Origin: an uncultured Verrucomicrobiota bacterium
Lineage (GTDB): Bacteria; Verrucomicrobiota; Verrucomicrobiia; Methylacidiphilales; UBA1321
Direction: 5' to 3'
Assembly: GCA_903863295.1 (NCBI GenBank)
Contig: CAIPBM010000091.1
Location: forward strand, 1-64,000
DNA: 64,000 nucleotides
Numbering within the stretch: position 1 is the first letter of the stretch; each line of letters begins with the position of its first letter. The translations under genes and the position numbers were made by a program. Shown piece after piece: positions 9,302-18,105 of this stretch. The notes beneath the pieces are model-generated. The model made no database searches, was not told where the DNA came from, and saw nothing but the letters and a program-made list of their open reading frames with translations.

Positions 9302-9997
9302 GTGAAACGCATCCCCGTACTTTTGGTCGAAGACCACACGCTTGTGCGCCAGGGTCTTCGACTCTTAATCGAGTTGGATGGGGATATTGAGATTGTCGGA
9401 GAAGCCAAGACCGGTCGCGAGGCAGTCCAGATGGCCACCAACCTGCGACCTGACGTTATTGTCATGGACATCGCCATGCCTCTTCTTAACGGCCTGCAAG
9501 CAACTCGGCAAATTCTGAAAACACTTCCTGCTACCAAGATAATGATTCTATCCGCCCACAGCGATCCCGAGTACGTCCAGCAGGTAGTTAAGGTCGGAGC
9601 CGCCGGGTATCTGATCAAGCAATCCTCAGGCGACATCGTCGCCCGGGCGATTCGTGAGCTCAAGAAGGGTAAAACGTTTTTCACGCCTTCCATCGCCAAG
9701 CGCTTAAACGCAGACTACCAAAAGTCACCTGATGGTGTAGGACTTCAAAAACGGCGATCAACGGAATTAACGACCCGAGAGGCCGAACTCCTCCAGTTGG
9801 TCGCCGAGGGCCACGTGAACAAGCAGATTGCATCCGAACTCGGCATCAGCATAAAAACCGTCGAGAAGCATCGCCAGCATCTCATGGAAAAATTGGACAT
9901 CCACGACATCGCGGGTCTCACCCGTTTCGCGATTGCCGAAGGAATCATCGAGAGCAGCGTGCAATCGACCATAGACAAGAATACCCCATCAACTTAA
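9302..9997 (+). CDS. NarL/FixJ-type response regulator
   Basis: This 231-residue regulator has an N-terminal receiver (VEDHTLVRQGL; phospho-Asp in VIVMDIAMP; Lys in YLIKQ) and a C-terminal LuxR-type helix-turn-helix (LTTREAELLQLVAEGHVNKQ, then SIKTVEKHR). It starts with GTG. As the only gene of the cluster with a complete DNA-binding output, it is the leading candidate to bind the six palindromes (inference). Likely partners are the NarX-like kinase at 10901 and the PAS kinases. The palindrome just upstream would make it autoregulated. Confidence 0.93.
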   Translation: MKRIPVLLVEDHTLVRQGLRLLIELDGDIEIVGEAKTGREAVQMATNLRPDVIVMDIAMPLLNGLQATRQILKTLPATKIMILSAHSDPEYVQQVVKVGAAGYLIKQSSGDIVARAIRELKKGKTFFTPSIAKRLNADYQKSPDGVGLQKRRSTELTTREAELLQLVAEGHVNKQIASELGISIKTVEKHRQHLMEKLDIHDIAGLTRFAIAEGIIESSVQSTIDKNTPST

Positions 9998-10043
9998 GCG
10001 GAAGCCCGCTTGCGCCGGAACCGTTAGCGGTTAGGCCACCATT

Positions 10044-10565
10044 CTAGGCTACTAGCAGGGCCATACGCTTTTTTTCTAACTCACCTTTGCCAAATGCCTT
10101 TCGGCATCGATCACGCAGTGGTTTCGAGATCGGAGCGCAGAAGAAGGAGTTGCCCTTTGCGACCTCACGGATGGCTTGGGACAGCACTTGGGGCAATGAT
10201 TGCTTGATCAAATATCCAGAGGCACCGGATTGCACGGCCTGTTTGATGTACTCAGGTTCGGAGTGTGCGGAAAGAACGAGGACCCTGGTCGAAGGAAACT
10301 GTTTGATAATCTGTCGGGTCGCCTCCAATCCGTTCATTATGGGCATGGCAATGTCCGCGACAACGACCTCAGGACGTAGTTTCTCGGCCAGTCGTACGGC
10401 CTGAAGTCCATTCTTCGCCTCACCCACGACCTCAATATCACCTTCTTCTTCTATCAACGACTTTAAGGACCTACGAAAGCTCGCATTGTCCTCCGCCAAA
10501 ACCACCTTAATTGATTTATTTGGCGCTGTTGCAGTAGCGAATTGTTTTTTCTTCATTCTGATCAT
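10044..10565 (-). CDS. receiver-only paralogue of the NarL-type regulator
   Basis: The 173-residue protein has a receiver domain (about 18-140: LAEDNASFRRSL, VVADIAMP, YLIKQ) that aligns well with that of the regulator at 9302, including GDIE(V/I)VGEAK and LSAHS(D/E)PEY. After the receiver the similarity fades (GNSFF versus GKTFF), and the protein ends about 30 residues later without a helix-turn-helix. The downstream sequence does not restore one in another frame. It may act as a phosphate sink or a protein-protein switch. It is divergent from the kinase at 10901 across palindrome copy 4. ATG at 10565 or 10556 could be the start. Confidence 0.85.
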   Translation of the reverse strand: MIRMKKKQFATATAPNKSIKVVLAEDNASFRRSLKSLIEEEGDIEVVGEAKNGLQAVRLAEKLRPEVVVADIAMPIMNGLEATRQIIKQFPSTRVLVLSAHSEPEYIKQAVQSGASGYLIKQSLPQVLSQAIREVAKGNSFFCAPISKPLRDRCRKAFGKGELEKKRMALLVA

Positions 10566-10695
10566 CAGGGTACGTCCCTAAACTTGGAATGAGATCATCC
10601 TATCCTCATTTTTGAGTGAAAGGTCAGCGGACAAAAATCATGCGATTGGATACATACCACGACGTCAGACTAAGGTCTAACCGTTCATCGATGAA

Positions 10696-10713
10696 ATGGG
10701 GTGTTCACCCCAT
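10696..10713. promoter_or_regulatory. 18-bp palindrome, copy 4 of 6
   Basis: ATGGGGTGTTCACCCCAT is a perfect inverted repeat between the divergent receiver-only regulator (start 10565) and the NarX-like kinase (start 10901). Confidence 0.78.
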
Positions 10714-10900
10714 TGGAGACAAGAAGACCCAAACGATAGATTGTTCGCATTAATCCCAGCACGTATCCCCTCCGACTCGTTACGAAATATAGTCCTGTTT
10801 ATTTTTGACAGGAACCCGCATCATCCTACTGCGCCGCTGGCAAGCACTTCGAAGGCCTTTTGCGAACCGTCGTCCCTGAACGAAATCAAAAGGTTCCACC

Positions 10901-12298
10901 ATGCCCAAACCGACAAGCAATCCGACCGAACTTCGTCACCGCGCTGAGTTAAGACTCAAAGAGTCCCGTGGAGTTAGCGAATCACCGCGCACCGAAGCCA
11001 ATACCAAGCGAATCCTTCATGAACTCGAGGTCCATCAGATCGAACTGGAAATGCAAAACGCGGAGCTCCAGGAGTCCCGGGACAAGGTGGAAGCACTCCT
11101 CGAAACTTATACTGATCTCTATGACTTTGCTCCGGTCGGCTACTACTCAGTCGATGAACAAAGCTTGATCCTTGAGGTCAATCTCACCGGCGCAGCTTTG
11201 TTGGGCGTGGATCGATCACGGTTGATCAATCGCCGCTTGCTCTCTTTCGCCACACCCAAAAGTCTCGTCATTCTTCAAACGTTCTTTAAGAAAATCTTCG
11301 CAGAATCTGGAAAGCAGGTGTGCGTGGTTTCGCTGATGAACGAACATGGCGCTCCCTTTTGGGCCGACCTTCAGGCCACTCCTTCGACTGGTCTGAAAGG
11401 TACAAAAAAGTGGTGCCGGGTTGTTGTTTCGGATCTTACCACCCTAAAACAAGCGGAAGATGTACTCCAACGAATGGAAGGCCTTGCCACCGCCAATCGG
11501 GAGCTAAAGCTAGAAATCGTACACCGGCAGATGGCCGAGTTGGCCCTCAAAAAAGGTGAGACCGAAGCCCTCCACATGCAGGAACAACTGCGACATCTTT
11601 CACGTCAACTCCTCTTGACCCAGGAAGAGGAGCGCAAGCGCATCAGTCGGGAGCTTCACGATGAAATCGTTCAGACGTTGGTGGGCATCAACGTCCATCT
11701 TGCCTCATTGACCGTGAAGGACACCGTCGATCTCAAGGAACTAAGGGCTAAAATTATCCGGACTCAACAACTGGTGGAAAAGTCAGTGGAAATTGTCCAT
11801 CGGTTCGCCCGTGAATTGCGCCCGACAGTGCTGGATGACCTTGGCCTGATTCCGGCCCTTAAATCCTTCATCAAGGAATTTGCCAAACGGAAGAATCTTC
11901 GGATTAGTTTTAAGGCGTTTTCTGGAGTGGAATTACTAAGTGACACGCAACGGACGGTACTATATCGCGTTGCCCAGTCAGCGCTGGCGAATGTCGATAA
12001 ACATGCGTGTGCTAGCAATGTGACAGTGAGTATCAGAAAACGCGGAGAGGTCATTCGACTGGAAATTCGTGATGACGGCAAATCTTTTGATGTGCAGCGC
12101 GTTCTACTCGCCAAAAGGCACAAACGATTGGGATTGCTCGGATCCCGGGAAAGAGTGGAGATGGTGGGTGGTAAATTTGATATTACGTCCGCACCGGGAC
12201 AGGGTACCATCCTGAGTGCAGAAATTCCTTTCGGCAGCGACGAACAAGCTATTGCTCCCAAAGCTTCTCGTAAAAGCGGAAGCGCGGCCAGCATATGA
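10901..12298 (+). CDS. PAS-containing NarX-type histidine kinase
   Basis: The 465-residue cytoplasmic kinase has an N-terminal coiled coil (HELEVHQIELEMQNAEL), a PAS domain (YDFAPVGYYSVD onwards, about 75-190), a second coiled coil, a HisKA_3 dimerisation domain (EEERKRISRELHDEI; the His in ELHDE is the phospho-acceptor) and a HATPase_c domain (residues about 340-450, DDGKSFD and LGLLGSRERVEMVGG). HisKA_3 kinases normally pair with NarL-type regulators, which points to the regulator at 9302. The last four bases (ATGA) overlap the CheB-CheR gene, so they are translated together. Confidence 0.92.
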   Translation: MPKPTSNPTELRHRAELRLKESRGVSESPRTEANTKRILHELEVHQIELEMQNAELQESRDKVEALLETYTDLYDFAPVGYYSVDEQSLILEVNLTGAALLGVDRSRLINRRLLSFATPKSLVILQTFFKKIFAESGKQVCVVSLMNEHGAPFWADLQATPSTGLKGTKKWCRVVVSDLTTLKQAEDVLQRMEGLATANRELKLEIVHRQMAELALKKGETEALHMQEQLRHLSRQLLLTQEEERKRISRELHDEIVQTLVGINVHLASLTVKDTVDLKELRAKIIRTQQLVEKSVEIVHRFARELRPTVLDDLGLIPALKSFIKEFAKRKNLRISFKAFSGVELLSDTQRTVLYRVAQSALANVDKHACASNVTVSIRKRGEVIRLEIRDDGKSFDVQRVLLAKRHKRLGLLGSRERVEMVGGKFDITSAPGQGTILSAEIPFGSDEQAIAPKASRKSGSAASI

Positions 12299-15012
12299 AG
12301 AAATCAATTCGGCGGGTTAAACGAAAATCTCGGAATTCAGCTGTTGTTCGTAAAAGCTCGGTTTCTTCATCCGAGGCGACAAACAACTCCGTGAGTCGTT
12401 CATTCCCCATCGTCGGCCTTGGCGCATCTGCCGGAGGTTTGGAGGCCTTGGAACAATTCATCAGTCATGTCCCCAAAGAGTGCGGCCTCGCCTTCGTCAT
12501 CGTTCAACATCTGGACCCTACCCATAAGGGCATCATGGTGGAACTGCTGCAACGCGATACCGCGATGCCAGTTCTTCAGATCAAGGATCGGATGAAAATT
12601 GAGTCTGACCACGTTTATGTGATCCCTCCCAATAAGGATCTTTCCATTCTAAACGGCGTACTTCACTTGCTTGAACCCGCCGCTCCGCGTGGACTGCGTT
12701 TGCCGATAGATTTCTTTTTCCGTTCATTAGCCGACGATCAGCATGAGCGAAGCTTGGGGGTCATCCTTTCCGGGATGGGATCGGACGGCACCCTGGGTCT
12801 TCGGGCAATCAAGGAGAAAGCTGGGGCGGTTTTTGTCCAGACACCAGCCTCAGCCAAATTCGACAGCATGCCTCGCATGGCCATCGACGCAGGACTGGCC
12901 GACGTTGTCGCTCCAGCGGAGGATTTACCTGGCAAGATAATCGATTATCTGAAACACGTTCCGCTTCTCGCTCACCGCGACCACGCAATTGCCGAGAAGG
13001 ATCAGAGTGCTTTGGAGAAGATCATTATCTTATTGCGCGGGCAAAGCGGTCAGGACTTCTCGCTTTATAAAAAAAGCACCATTTCTCGTCGGGTTGAGCG
13101 ACGCATGGGACTTCATCAAATCACTAAAATTGCCGACTACGTGCGGTATTTGCGTGAAAATCCCCAGGAATCGGAACTTCTCTTCAAGGAACTCCTTATC
13201 GGAGTTACCAACTTTTTCCGCGATCCGGAAGTTTGGGACCAACTAAAAAACAAGATTATCCCGGATTTTTTGGCCACTCGCCCTCATGGAGGAAGGCTGC
13301 GGGCATGGACGGTTGGATGCTCGACTGGAGAAGAAGCTTATTCTTTCGCCATCATCTTTAAAGAGGCGCTGGATAAGGTCAAACCAGCCAAAAACTTTTC
13401 ACTGCAAATCTTTGCCACCGATTTGGACCAGGATGCCATCGATAAGGCGCGGGCCGGAGTTTATCCTCCCAACATCAGCGCAGATGTCTCAGAGAAGCGC
13501 CTCCGCGATTTCTTCGTTAAAGAGGAGAACGGCAACTACCGAGTCAAGAAGGAGATTCGCGAGATGATCATCTTTGCGCCGCAAAATCTCGTCATGCACG
13601 CGCCGTTTACGAAGCTCGATTTCGTGACCTGCCGAAATCTTCTCATTTACCTCGATGCGGAATTGCAAAAGAAACTCATGCCGCTTTTCCATTACGGTCT
13701 CAATCCAGGCGGCATTCTGCTGCTGGGCAGTGCGGAAACCATTGGCACGGCAACTGATCTATTTTCACCGCTGGCAGGCAAGGCCCGAATATACCGACGT
13801 TTGGATACCTCCGGGAGTGTCCATCTGATCGAATTTCCCTCTGCGTTTAGTCGTACTAAAGCGAACACCGTCGCGGCTTCGTCCGCTCTATCGGGACCGA
13901 TAACGGCAGCCCCCAGCCTCCAATCGCTCGCAGATCAGCTACTCTTACTGCACTTTTCTCCGGCGGCGGTTCTCGTCACCAATGAAGGCGACATTCTTTA
14001 TGTCAGTGGTAAAACGGGTAAATATCTTGAGCCTGCTGCGGGCAAAGCTAACTGGAACCTCTTCGCAATGGCTCGCGAAGGACTGGGCAACGCTCTAAGC
14101 GAAGCATTCCATAAAGCCGTCCGGCAAAAAATTGCCGTCACACTTAAGGATGTAAAGGTCGGGACCAACGGAGGCACGCAAGTCGTGGATATCACCGTTC
14201 AGCCCGTTGCCAACCCGGAAGCCTTACGGGGTATGGTCATGGTTGTTTTTACCGACGTAGTCACTCACGTTTTAGCAAAAAGAACAAACTCGTCCCCACG
14301 GGCGACGACTAACGATGTCCGGCTGGCCGCGATGGCGCATGAACTTCAGCAGGCGCATGAAGATTTGCAGGCGACGCGAGATGAAATGCAAACCTCGCAG
14401 GAAGAGCTTAAATCGACCAATGAGGAATTGCAGTCGATGAACGAAGAACTTCAGTCAACCAATGAGGAACTGACGACCTCGAAGGAGGAGATGCAGTCGA
14501 TGAACGAGGAGTTGCAAACGGTTAACCACGAACTGCAGGCTAAAGTGGACGAATTATCGCGAACCAGCGACGATATGAAAAACCTCCTAAATAGCACAGA
14601 TATCGCCACCCTCTTTCTGGACGATAAGCTACTCGTGCGACGCTTTACGACCCAGGCGACCGGCATCATCAAACTCATCCCCGGTGATGTGGGGCGTCCC
14701 ATTACCGATATCGTCACCACTCTGAAATATCCCAGTCTAGCCGACGACACGCGTGAGGTTCTGAAGAAGAAAGCTTTCGTGGAGAAACTGGTCTCTGCCC
14801 GCGACGGGCGCTGGTTCACGGTCCGTATTATGCCCTACCGTACACAGGAAAACAATATTGACGGTGTGGTGATTACTTTTGCCGACATCACCGTGGCCAA
14901 GAAATTGGAATCGGCATTGCGTAAGGCTCAATCGAATTTAGAGGAGCGTTATACAACTCAAACAGCGGCACTCGGAAAAGCCCGGAAGAATTCCAAAATT
15001 AAAAGCCGTTAG
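12295..15012 (+). CDS. CheB-CheR-PAS fusion
   Basis: The 905-residue protein contains a CheB methylesterase domain (about 40-225; catalytic Ser in GLGASAGG, His in VQHLDPTH, Asp in GMGSDGT), a CheR methyltransferase domain (about 240-500; SRRVERRMG, WTVGCSTGEEAYS, CRNLLIYLD), a region of heptad repeats rich in NEELQS/MNEEL (about 680-760) and a terminal PAS domain. Such fusions are usually not chemotactic. They belong to stress-signalling cascades where the coupled kinase follows, but here the kinase precedes it. No chemoreceptor, CheA or CheW gene is in the window. It is co-translated with the NarX-like kinase. Confidence 0.93.
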   Translation: MKKSIRRVKRKSRNSAVVRKSSVSSSEATNNSVSRSFPIVGLGASAGGLEALEQFISHVPKECGLAFVIVQHLDPTHKGIMVELLQRDTAMPVLQIKDRMKIESDHVYVIPPNKDLSILNGVLHLLEPAAPRGLRLPIDFFFRSLADDQHERSLGVILSGMGSDGTLGLRAIKEKAGAVFVQTPASAKFDSMPRMAIDAGLADVVAPAEDLPGKIIDYLKHVPLLAHRDHAIAEKDQSALEKIIILLRGQSGQDFSLYKKSTISRRVERRMGLHQITKIADYVRYLRENPQESELLFKELLIGVTNFFRDPEVWDQLKNKIIPDFLATRPHGGRLRAWTVGCSTGEEAYSFAIIFKEALDKVKPAKNFSLQIFATDLDQDAIDKARAGVYPPNISADVSEKRLRDFFVKEENGNYRVKKEIREMIIFAPQNLVMHAPFTKLDFVTCRNLLIYLDAELQKKLMPLFHYGLNPGGILLLGSAETIGTATDLFSPLAGKARIYRRLDTSGSVHLIEFPSAFSRTKANTVAASSALSGPITAAPSLQSLADQLLLLHFSPAAVLVTNEGDILYVSGKTGKYLEPAAGKANWNLFAMAREGLGNALSEAFHKAVRQKIAVTLKDVKVGTNGGTQVVDITVQPVANPEALRGMVMVVFTDVVTHVLAKRTNSSPRATTNDVRLAAMAHELQQAHEDLQATRDEMQTSQEELKSTNEELQSMNEELQSTNEELTTSKEEMQSMNEELQTVNHELQAKVDELSRTSDDMKNLLNSTDIATLFLDDKLLVRRFTTQATGIIKLIPGDVGRPITDIVTTLKYPSLADDTREVLKKKAFVEKLVSARDGRWFTVRIMPYRTQENNIDGVVITFADITVAKKLESALRKAQSNLEERYTTQTAALGKARKNSKIKSR

Positions 15013-15101
15013 CATCACGAGTTGTCCGAAGAAAAGAGATTGGGATGAATTGACGTCTATCTTCGTTAATGACTCGAATGTGTCGCAACATCCTATCTTT
15101 C

Positions 15102-15683
15102 TCATTTTCGGACCGTAGCACAACCCGACAACTCTGAAAGCTTAGCTGCTATCTCTTTGATAGGCAGACAAAAGTCCACAGCCCTCGCTTCGAGGGCCGC
15201 AATAGGCATTTCAGGACTTTGAGCCTCTTCAGGTTCCTGAGCGATGGTTGTTCCGCCTGCGTTACGGATGGCAAGAAGACCCGCCACTCCGTCATGCATG
15301 GTTCCGCTCAAAATGACGCCGACTGCCTTAGCGCCCTGGGACTTTGCGGTGCTTTCGAACAACTCGTCGATGGAAGGTATCCAGAGTTCCCGTTTTGGGG
15401 CATTCAGTTCAGATACACTTATCGTCTTCGTGTTCACCGTGAGATGCCGTCGCGGTCGGGAAACGTAGATGCCTTTTTCGATTCGTTCCCCGTCTTCAAC
15501 AAATCGAACTTGGTGGCTGTCGCAGGCTGTAAGGATTTCATCGAGTAGACTGTCGGGACCAGTGTGTAGAACGATATACATGGGCACAGGCGATGGAGCT
15601 GGCAGGGCTTTGACGAGAGCGCACAATGCCTTTACTCCTCCCGCAGAAGCGCCCACAACGATTACACGCCCATTCGACTTCAT
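15102..15683 (-). CDS. stand-alone CheB-type methylesterase
   Basis: The 193-residue catalytic CheB domain lacks a receiver. The triad is visible: Ser in GASAGG, His in IVLHTGPDS and Asp in GTMHDGV. The frame is open up to 15761, but palindrome copy 5 lies at 15719-15736. The conserved first strand (RVIVVGASAGG) follows directly after the ATG at 15683, so I chose that start; ATG at 15701 is also possible. It probably deamidates or demethylates a signalling protein outside chemotaxis. It sits tail-to-tail with the CheB-CheR fusion. Confidence 0.87.
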   Translation of the reverse strand: MKSNGRVIVVGASAGGVKALCALVKALPAPSPVPMYIVLHTGPDSLLDEILTACDSHQVRFVEDGERIEKGIYVSRPRRHLTVNTKTISVSELNAPKRELWIPSIDELFESTAKSQGAKAVGVILSGTMHDGVAGLLAIRNAGGTTIAQEPEEAQSPEMPIAALEARAVDFCLPIKEIAAKLSELSGCATVRK

Positions 15684-15718
15684 TCGTACATAATGGCGCA
15701 TTCTGTTCGAAGATTTAA

Positions 15719-15736
15719 ATGGGGTGTGCACCCTAT
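15719..15736. promoter_or_regulatory. 18-bp palindrome, copy 5 of 6
   Basis: ATGGGGTGTGCACCCTAT is imperfect at one position per arm. It is 36 bp before the preferred start of the lone CheB and would fall within the coding region if the longest frame were used. Confidence 0.68.
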
Positions 15737-15836
15737 TTAAGCAGACGTAGAACCGAGCCATGGATTATTCAAACTCGCAAGGTGCATGATTCGATTGGGT
15801 AACGAGTATCAACGCGGGCTAGGGACTAACTGCGCA

Positions 15837-15854
15837 CTGGGGTGAAGACCCCAT
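15837..15854. promoter_or_regulatory. 18-bp palindrome, copy 6 of 6
   Basis: CTGGGGTGAAGACCCCAT lies 34 bp before the preferred ATG of the PAS kinase at 15888. Copies 5 and 6 are 118 bp apart and serve opposite strands. Confidence 0.68.
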
Positions 15855-15887
15855 TGGGATGCGCCGTAATTGTTACAAGATGACAGC

Positions 15888-17084
15888 ATGTCTCCTGGAA
15901 ACAAAATCCTGAGCGAAGACAATCAAGAGAGAAATGAAATCAATAAAGAGGATCTCCGTGCCTCCGAACTTAGTTATCGTCGTTTGTTCGAGGCTGCGAG
16001 AGATGGCATTTTGATTCTAGACGTGAATACAGGGCGCATCACCGATGTAAATCCGTTCCTGGTGGAACTCTTGGGTTTTGCCCGGAATGAAATGATGGGC
16101 CAAACCGTAGGTGAGCTCAGTCCGTTCAAGGACATGGAGTCCAACCAAGCCATGTTAGAGCGACTCCAGCATAACGGGTACGTTCGCTACGAGGACCTGC
16201 CGCTCGAAACGAGGGACGGCCGCAAAATTGCCGTGGAATTTGTCAGCAATGTGTATCAAGCCGGTGACAAGAAGGTGATCCAATGCAACATCCGCGACAT
16301 CACAGAGCGCAAACACGCGCAAGATGAAATACGCCGTCTGAAGGCAGAACTGGAAGAACGGGTCTTGGAGCGGACGGCGCAACTGCAGGCGGCCATCCAG
16401 CAACTAGAGGCATTCAGTTACTCTGTCGCCCACGATTTGCACGCCCCTCTACGCCACATCATGGGTTATGTGGCAGTGCTGCAAGAAGACATCGGACCAT
16501 CGCTTTCGAAGGAAAATCTCCAAGATCTTAAATCGATTACCCGTGTGACAAAACGGATGAAAGATTTGATTGATGGTTTGCTCGCCTTCGCCCGCGTCGG
16601 GCATGTGGAATTGCACAAGACGGAGGTCGATCTCCATGTTTTGGTCCGAGAGACAATGGGAGATTTTCAGGACGAAACCAAAAACCGCAAGATTGGATGG
16701 AAAATCCATCCACTGCCATCTGCCCGTGGCGATTATGCCTTACTCCGGATGGCGCTGGTCAATCTAATGTCTAATGCGGTGAAATTCACCGGCGGTCGCC
16801 AAGATGCCAAAATCGAAATTGGTCTTTCTCCTGGCGAACCAGGAGAAACGGTGGTTTTTATCCGGGATAACGGCATCGGTTTCGATTCAAAAAATGCCGG
16901 TAAATTATTCGGGGTTTTTGAACGCCTGCACACCGAAGCCGAATTTGAAGGCACCGGAGTTGGCTTGGCCAATGTCCAGCGGATCATTCAGCGACATGGA
17001 GGAAGAATATGGGCGGAAAGCGTACCGCAGGGCGGTGCCACATTTCATTTTTCACTCCCTAATCGAACGAAGAAAGATTTGTAA
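15888..17084 (+). CDS. PAS sensor kinase, phytochrome-type kinase core
   Basis: The 398-residue kinase has one PAS domain with its PAC segment (about 25-145), a coiled coil, a HisKA domain (phospho-His in SYSVAHDLHAPLRH) and a HATPase_c domain (NLMSNAVKFT, DNGIGFD, GTGVGLANVQRII). Its PAS is a near copy of the first PAS of the kinase at 4506; both contain VGELSPFKD and GYVRYEDLPL. The kinase core resembles that of bacteriophytochromes, which pair with Rcp1-like regulators, and such a regulator follows with a one-base TAATG overlap. ATG at 15888 is preferred to TTG at 15870. Confidence 0.9.
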   Translation: MSPGNKILSEDNQERNEINKEDLRASELSYRRLFEAARDGILILDVNTGRITDVNPFLVELLGFARNEMMGQTVGELSPFKDMESNQAMLERLQHNGYVRYEDLPLETRDGRKIAVEFVSNVYQAGDKKVIQCNIRDITERKHAQDEIRRLKAELEERVLERTAQLQAAIQQLEAFSYSVAHDLHAPLRHIMGYVAVLQEDIGPSLSKENLQDLKSITRVTKRMKDLIDGLLAFARVGHVELHKTEVDLHVLVRETMGDFQDETKNRKIGWKIHPLPSARGDYALLRMALVNLMSNAVKFTGGRQDAKIEIGLSPGEPGETVVFIRDNGIGFDSKNAGKLFGVFERLHTEAEFEGTGVGLANVQRIIQRHGGRIWAESVPQGGATFHFSLPNRTKKDL

Positions 17085-17629
17085 TGAAGAAGAGACACCC
17101 AACCATCCTAATTGTCGAGGACGATCCCGATGACCAATTCATGCTCATGCGGGGCTTCAAGAAGATTGGAGTCACAACTCCAATGCATCTGATGAATAAC
17201 GGCCTGGAGGCAATTGCTTACATGATGGGCGAAGGAAAGTTCTCGGATCGGGACAAGTTTTGTTACCCGACCTTTATTATGACCGATCTGAAAATGCCCG
17301 GGGCAGACGGTTTCGCAGTCTTAGACTTTCTCAAGAAAAACCCGGCATGGGCGGTCATTCCGACCATCGTTTTTACAGCTTCAACCGATTTGGATGACAT
17401 CAAAAAGGCTTACATGCTTGGGGCAAGTTCCTACCATGTGAAACCCGCCACAGCCGAAGCACTCGCTCACCAGTTACGAGTGCTACATGCGTATTGGATA
17501 ACGTGTGAAGTGCCCCAGGTTGATAGCACCGGTAAGCAATTGCAGACGAATAGCCGGGGCAAGTTAGGCGAACGGTTTCCCCAGGCTGAGAGCGCAAGCT
17601 CCTCGAAAACAGTTAAAGGGACGCCTTAA
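17084..17629 (+). CDS. Rcp1-like single-domain response regulator
   Basis: The 181-residue protein has a receiver with VEDDPDDQFML, phospho-Asp in IMTDLKMPG, and Lys in YHVKP. The extra loop DRDKFCYPTF before the phospho-site strand is typical of the Rcp1 family. About 35 residues after the receiver look disordered. It overlaps the preceding PAS kinase by one base and is its obvious phospho-acceptor. Confidence 0.92.
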   Translation: MKKRHPTILIVEDDPDDQFMLMRGFKKIGVTTPMHLMNNGLEAIAYMMGEGKFSDRDKFCYPTFIMTDLKMPGADGFAVLDFLKKNPAWAVIPTIVFTASTDLDDIKKAYMLGASSYHVKPATAEALAHQLRVLHAYWITCEVPQVDSTGKQLQTNSRGKLGERFPQAESASSSKTVKGTP

Positions 17630-17676
17630 TTTTTCCCCGGCTCCACGATTGAAAGTGGGAAAGGTCAGTGGCGGGA

Positions 17677-17694
17677 ATAGGGTGTTCAACCACT
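17677..17694. promoter_or_regulatory. degenerate relative of the 18-bp palindrome
   Basis: ATAGGGTGTTCAACCACT keeps the left arm and centre but loses part of the right arm. It follows the Rcp1-like gene and does not sit directly before a gene, so it may be a decayed site or chance. Confidence 0.3.
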
Positions 17695-18105
17695 GGCCGG
17701 ATTCGGAGGGACTTCCCAAGGCGTGATAATAAGCATTATCAGGCTTGGAATTGGTTCTTCAGAGGAGAAGTTTACGTATTATCAGGCTAAGCCTTGATGG
17801 TTTGCCTAAGGGGTTTGTCCGACTTCGGTCAAAGGGGTCGATGACATCTTTCTTCCTTTTTTCATATTGCTTCGATTGCGTCACAGACGAGACTACGTCT
17901 ACCTTCGAGCAGACCTTGCATGATAAGGAGTGCGGACGTTACGTCGTGGGGCGACGGTTTGGGTGATCTGGATCGGGGAAATGACGAGCAAATGGATGGG
18001 AAAATTAATGGGCAAAACTATGGGCAAATGCGATCCATTTTATAGCCATCATCCATACCATATTACCTTTACAACAATAACTTATACCTTTATATTGATC
18101 GGTAA
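17695..18105. other. intergenic region with short repeats
   Basis: No gene is supported here. The region holds TGATAAT-AAGC-ATTATCA (17724-17741), a second ATTATCAGGCT at 17777, and three copies of ATGGGCAAA between about 18008 and 18117. The last of these forms the start of the Fic gene. AT content rises sharply from about 18040, which suits a promoter region for the Fic gene. These repeats may be operators, but nothing proves it. Confidence 0.4.

Noticed and set aside
17745-17966. 73-residue plus-strand frame
   Set aside because: It overlaps repeats, has no ribosome-binding site and its composition is not protein-like.
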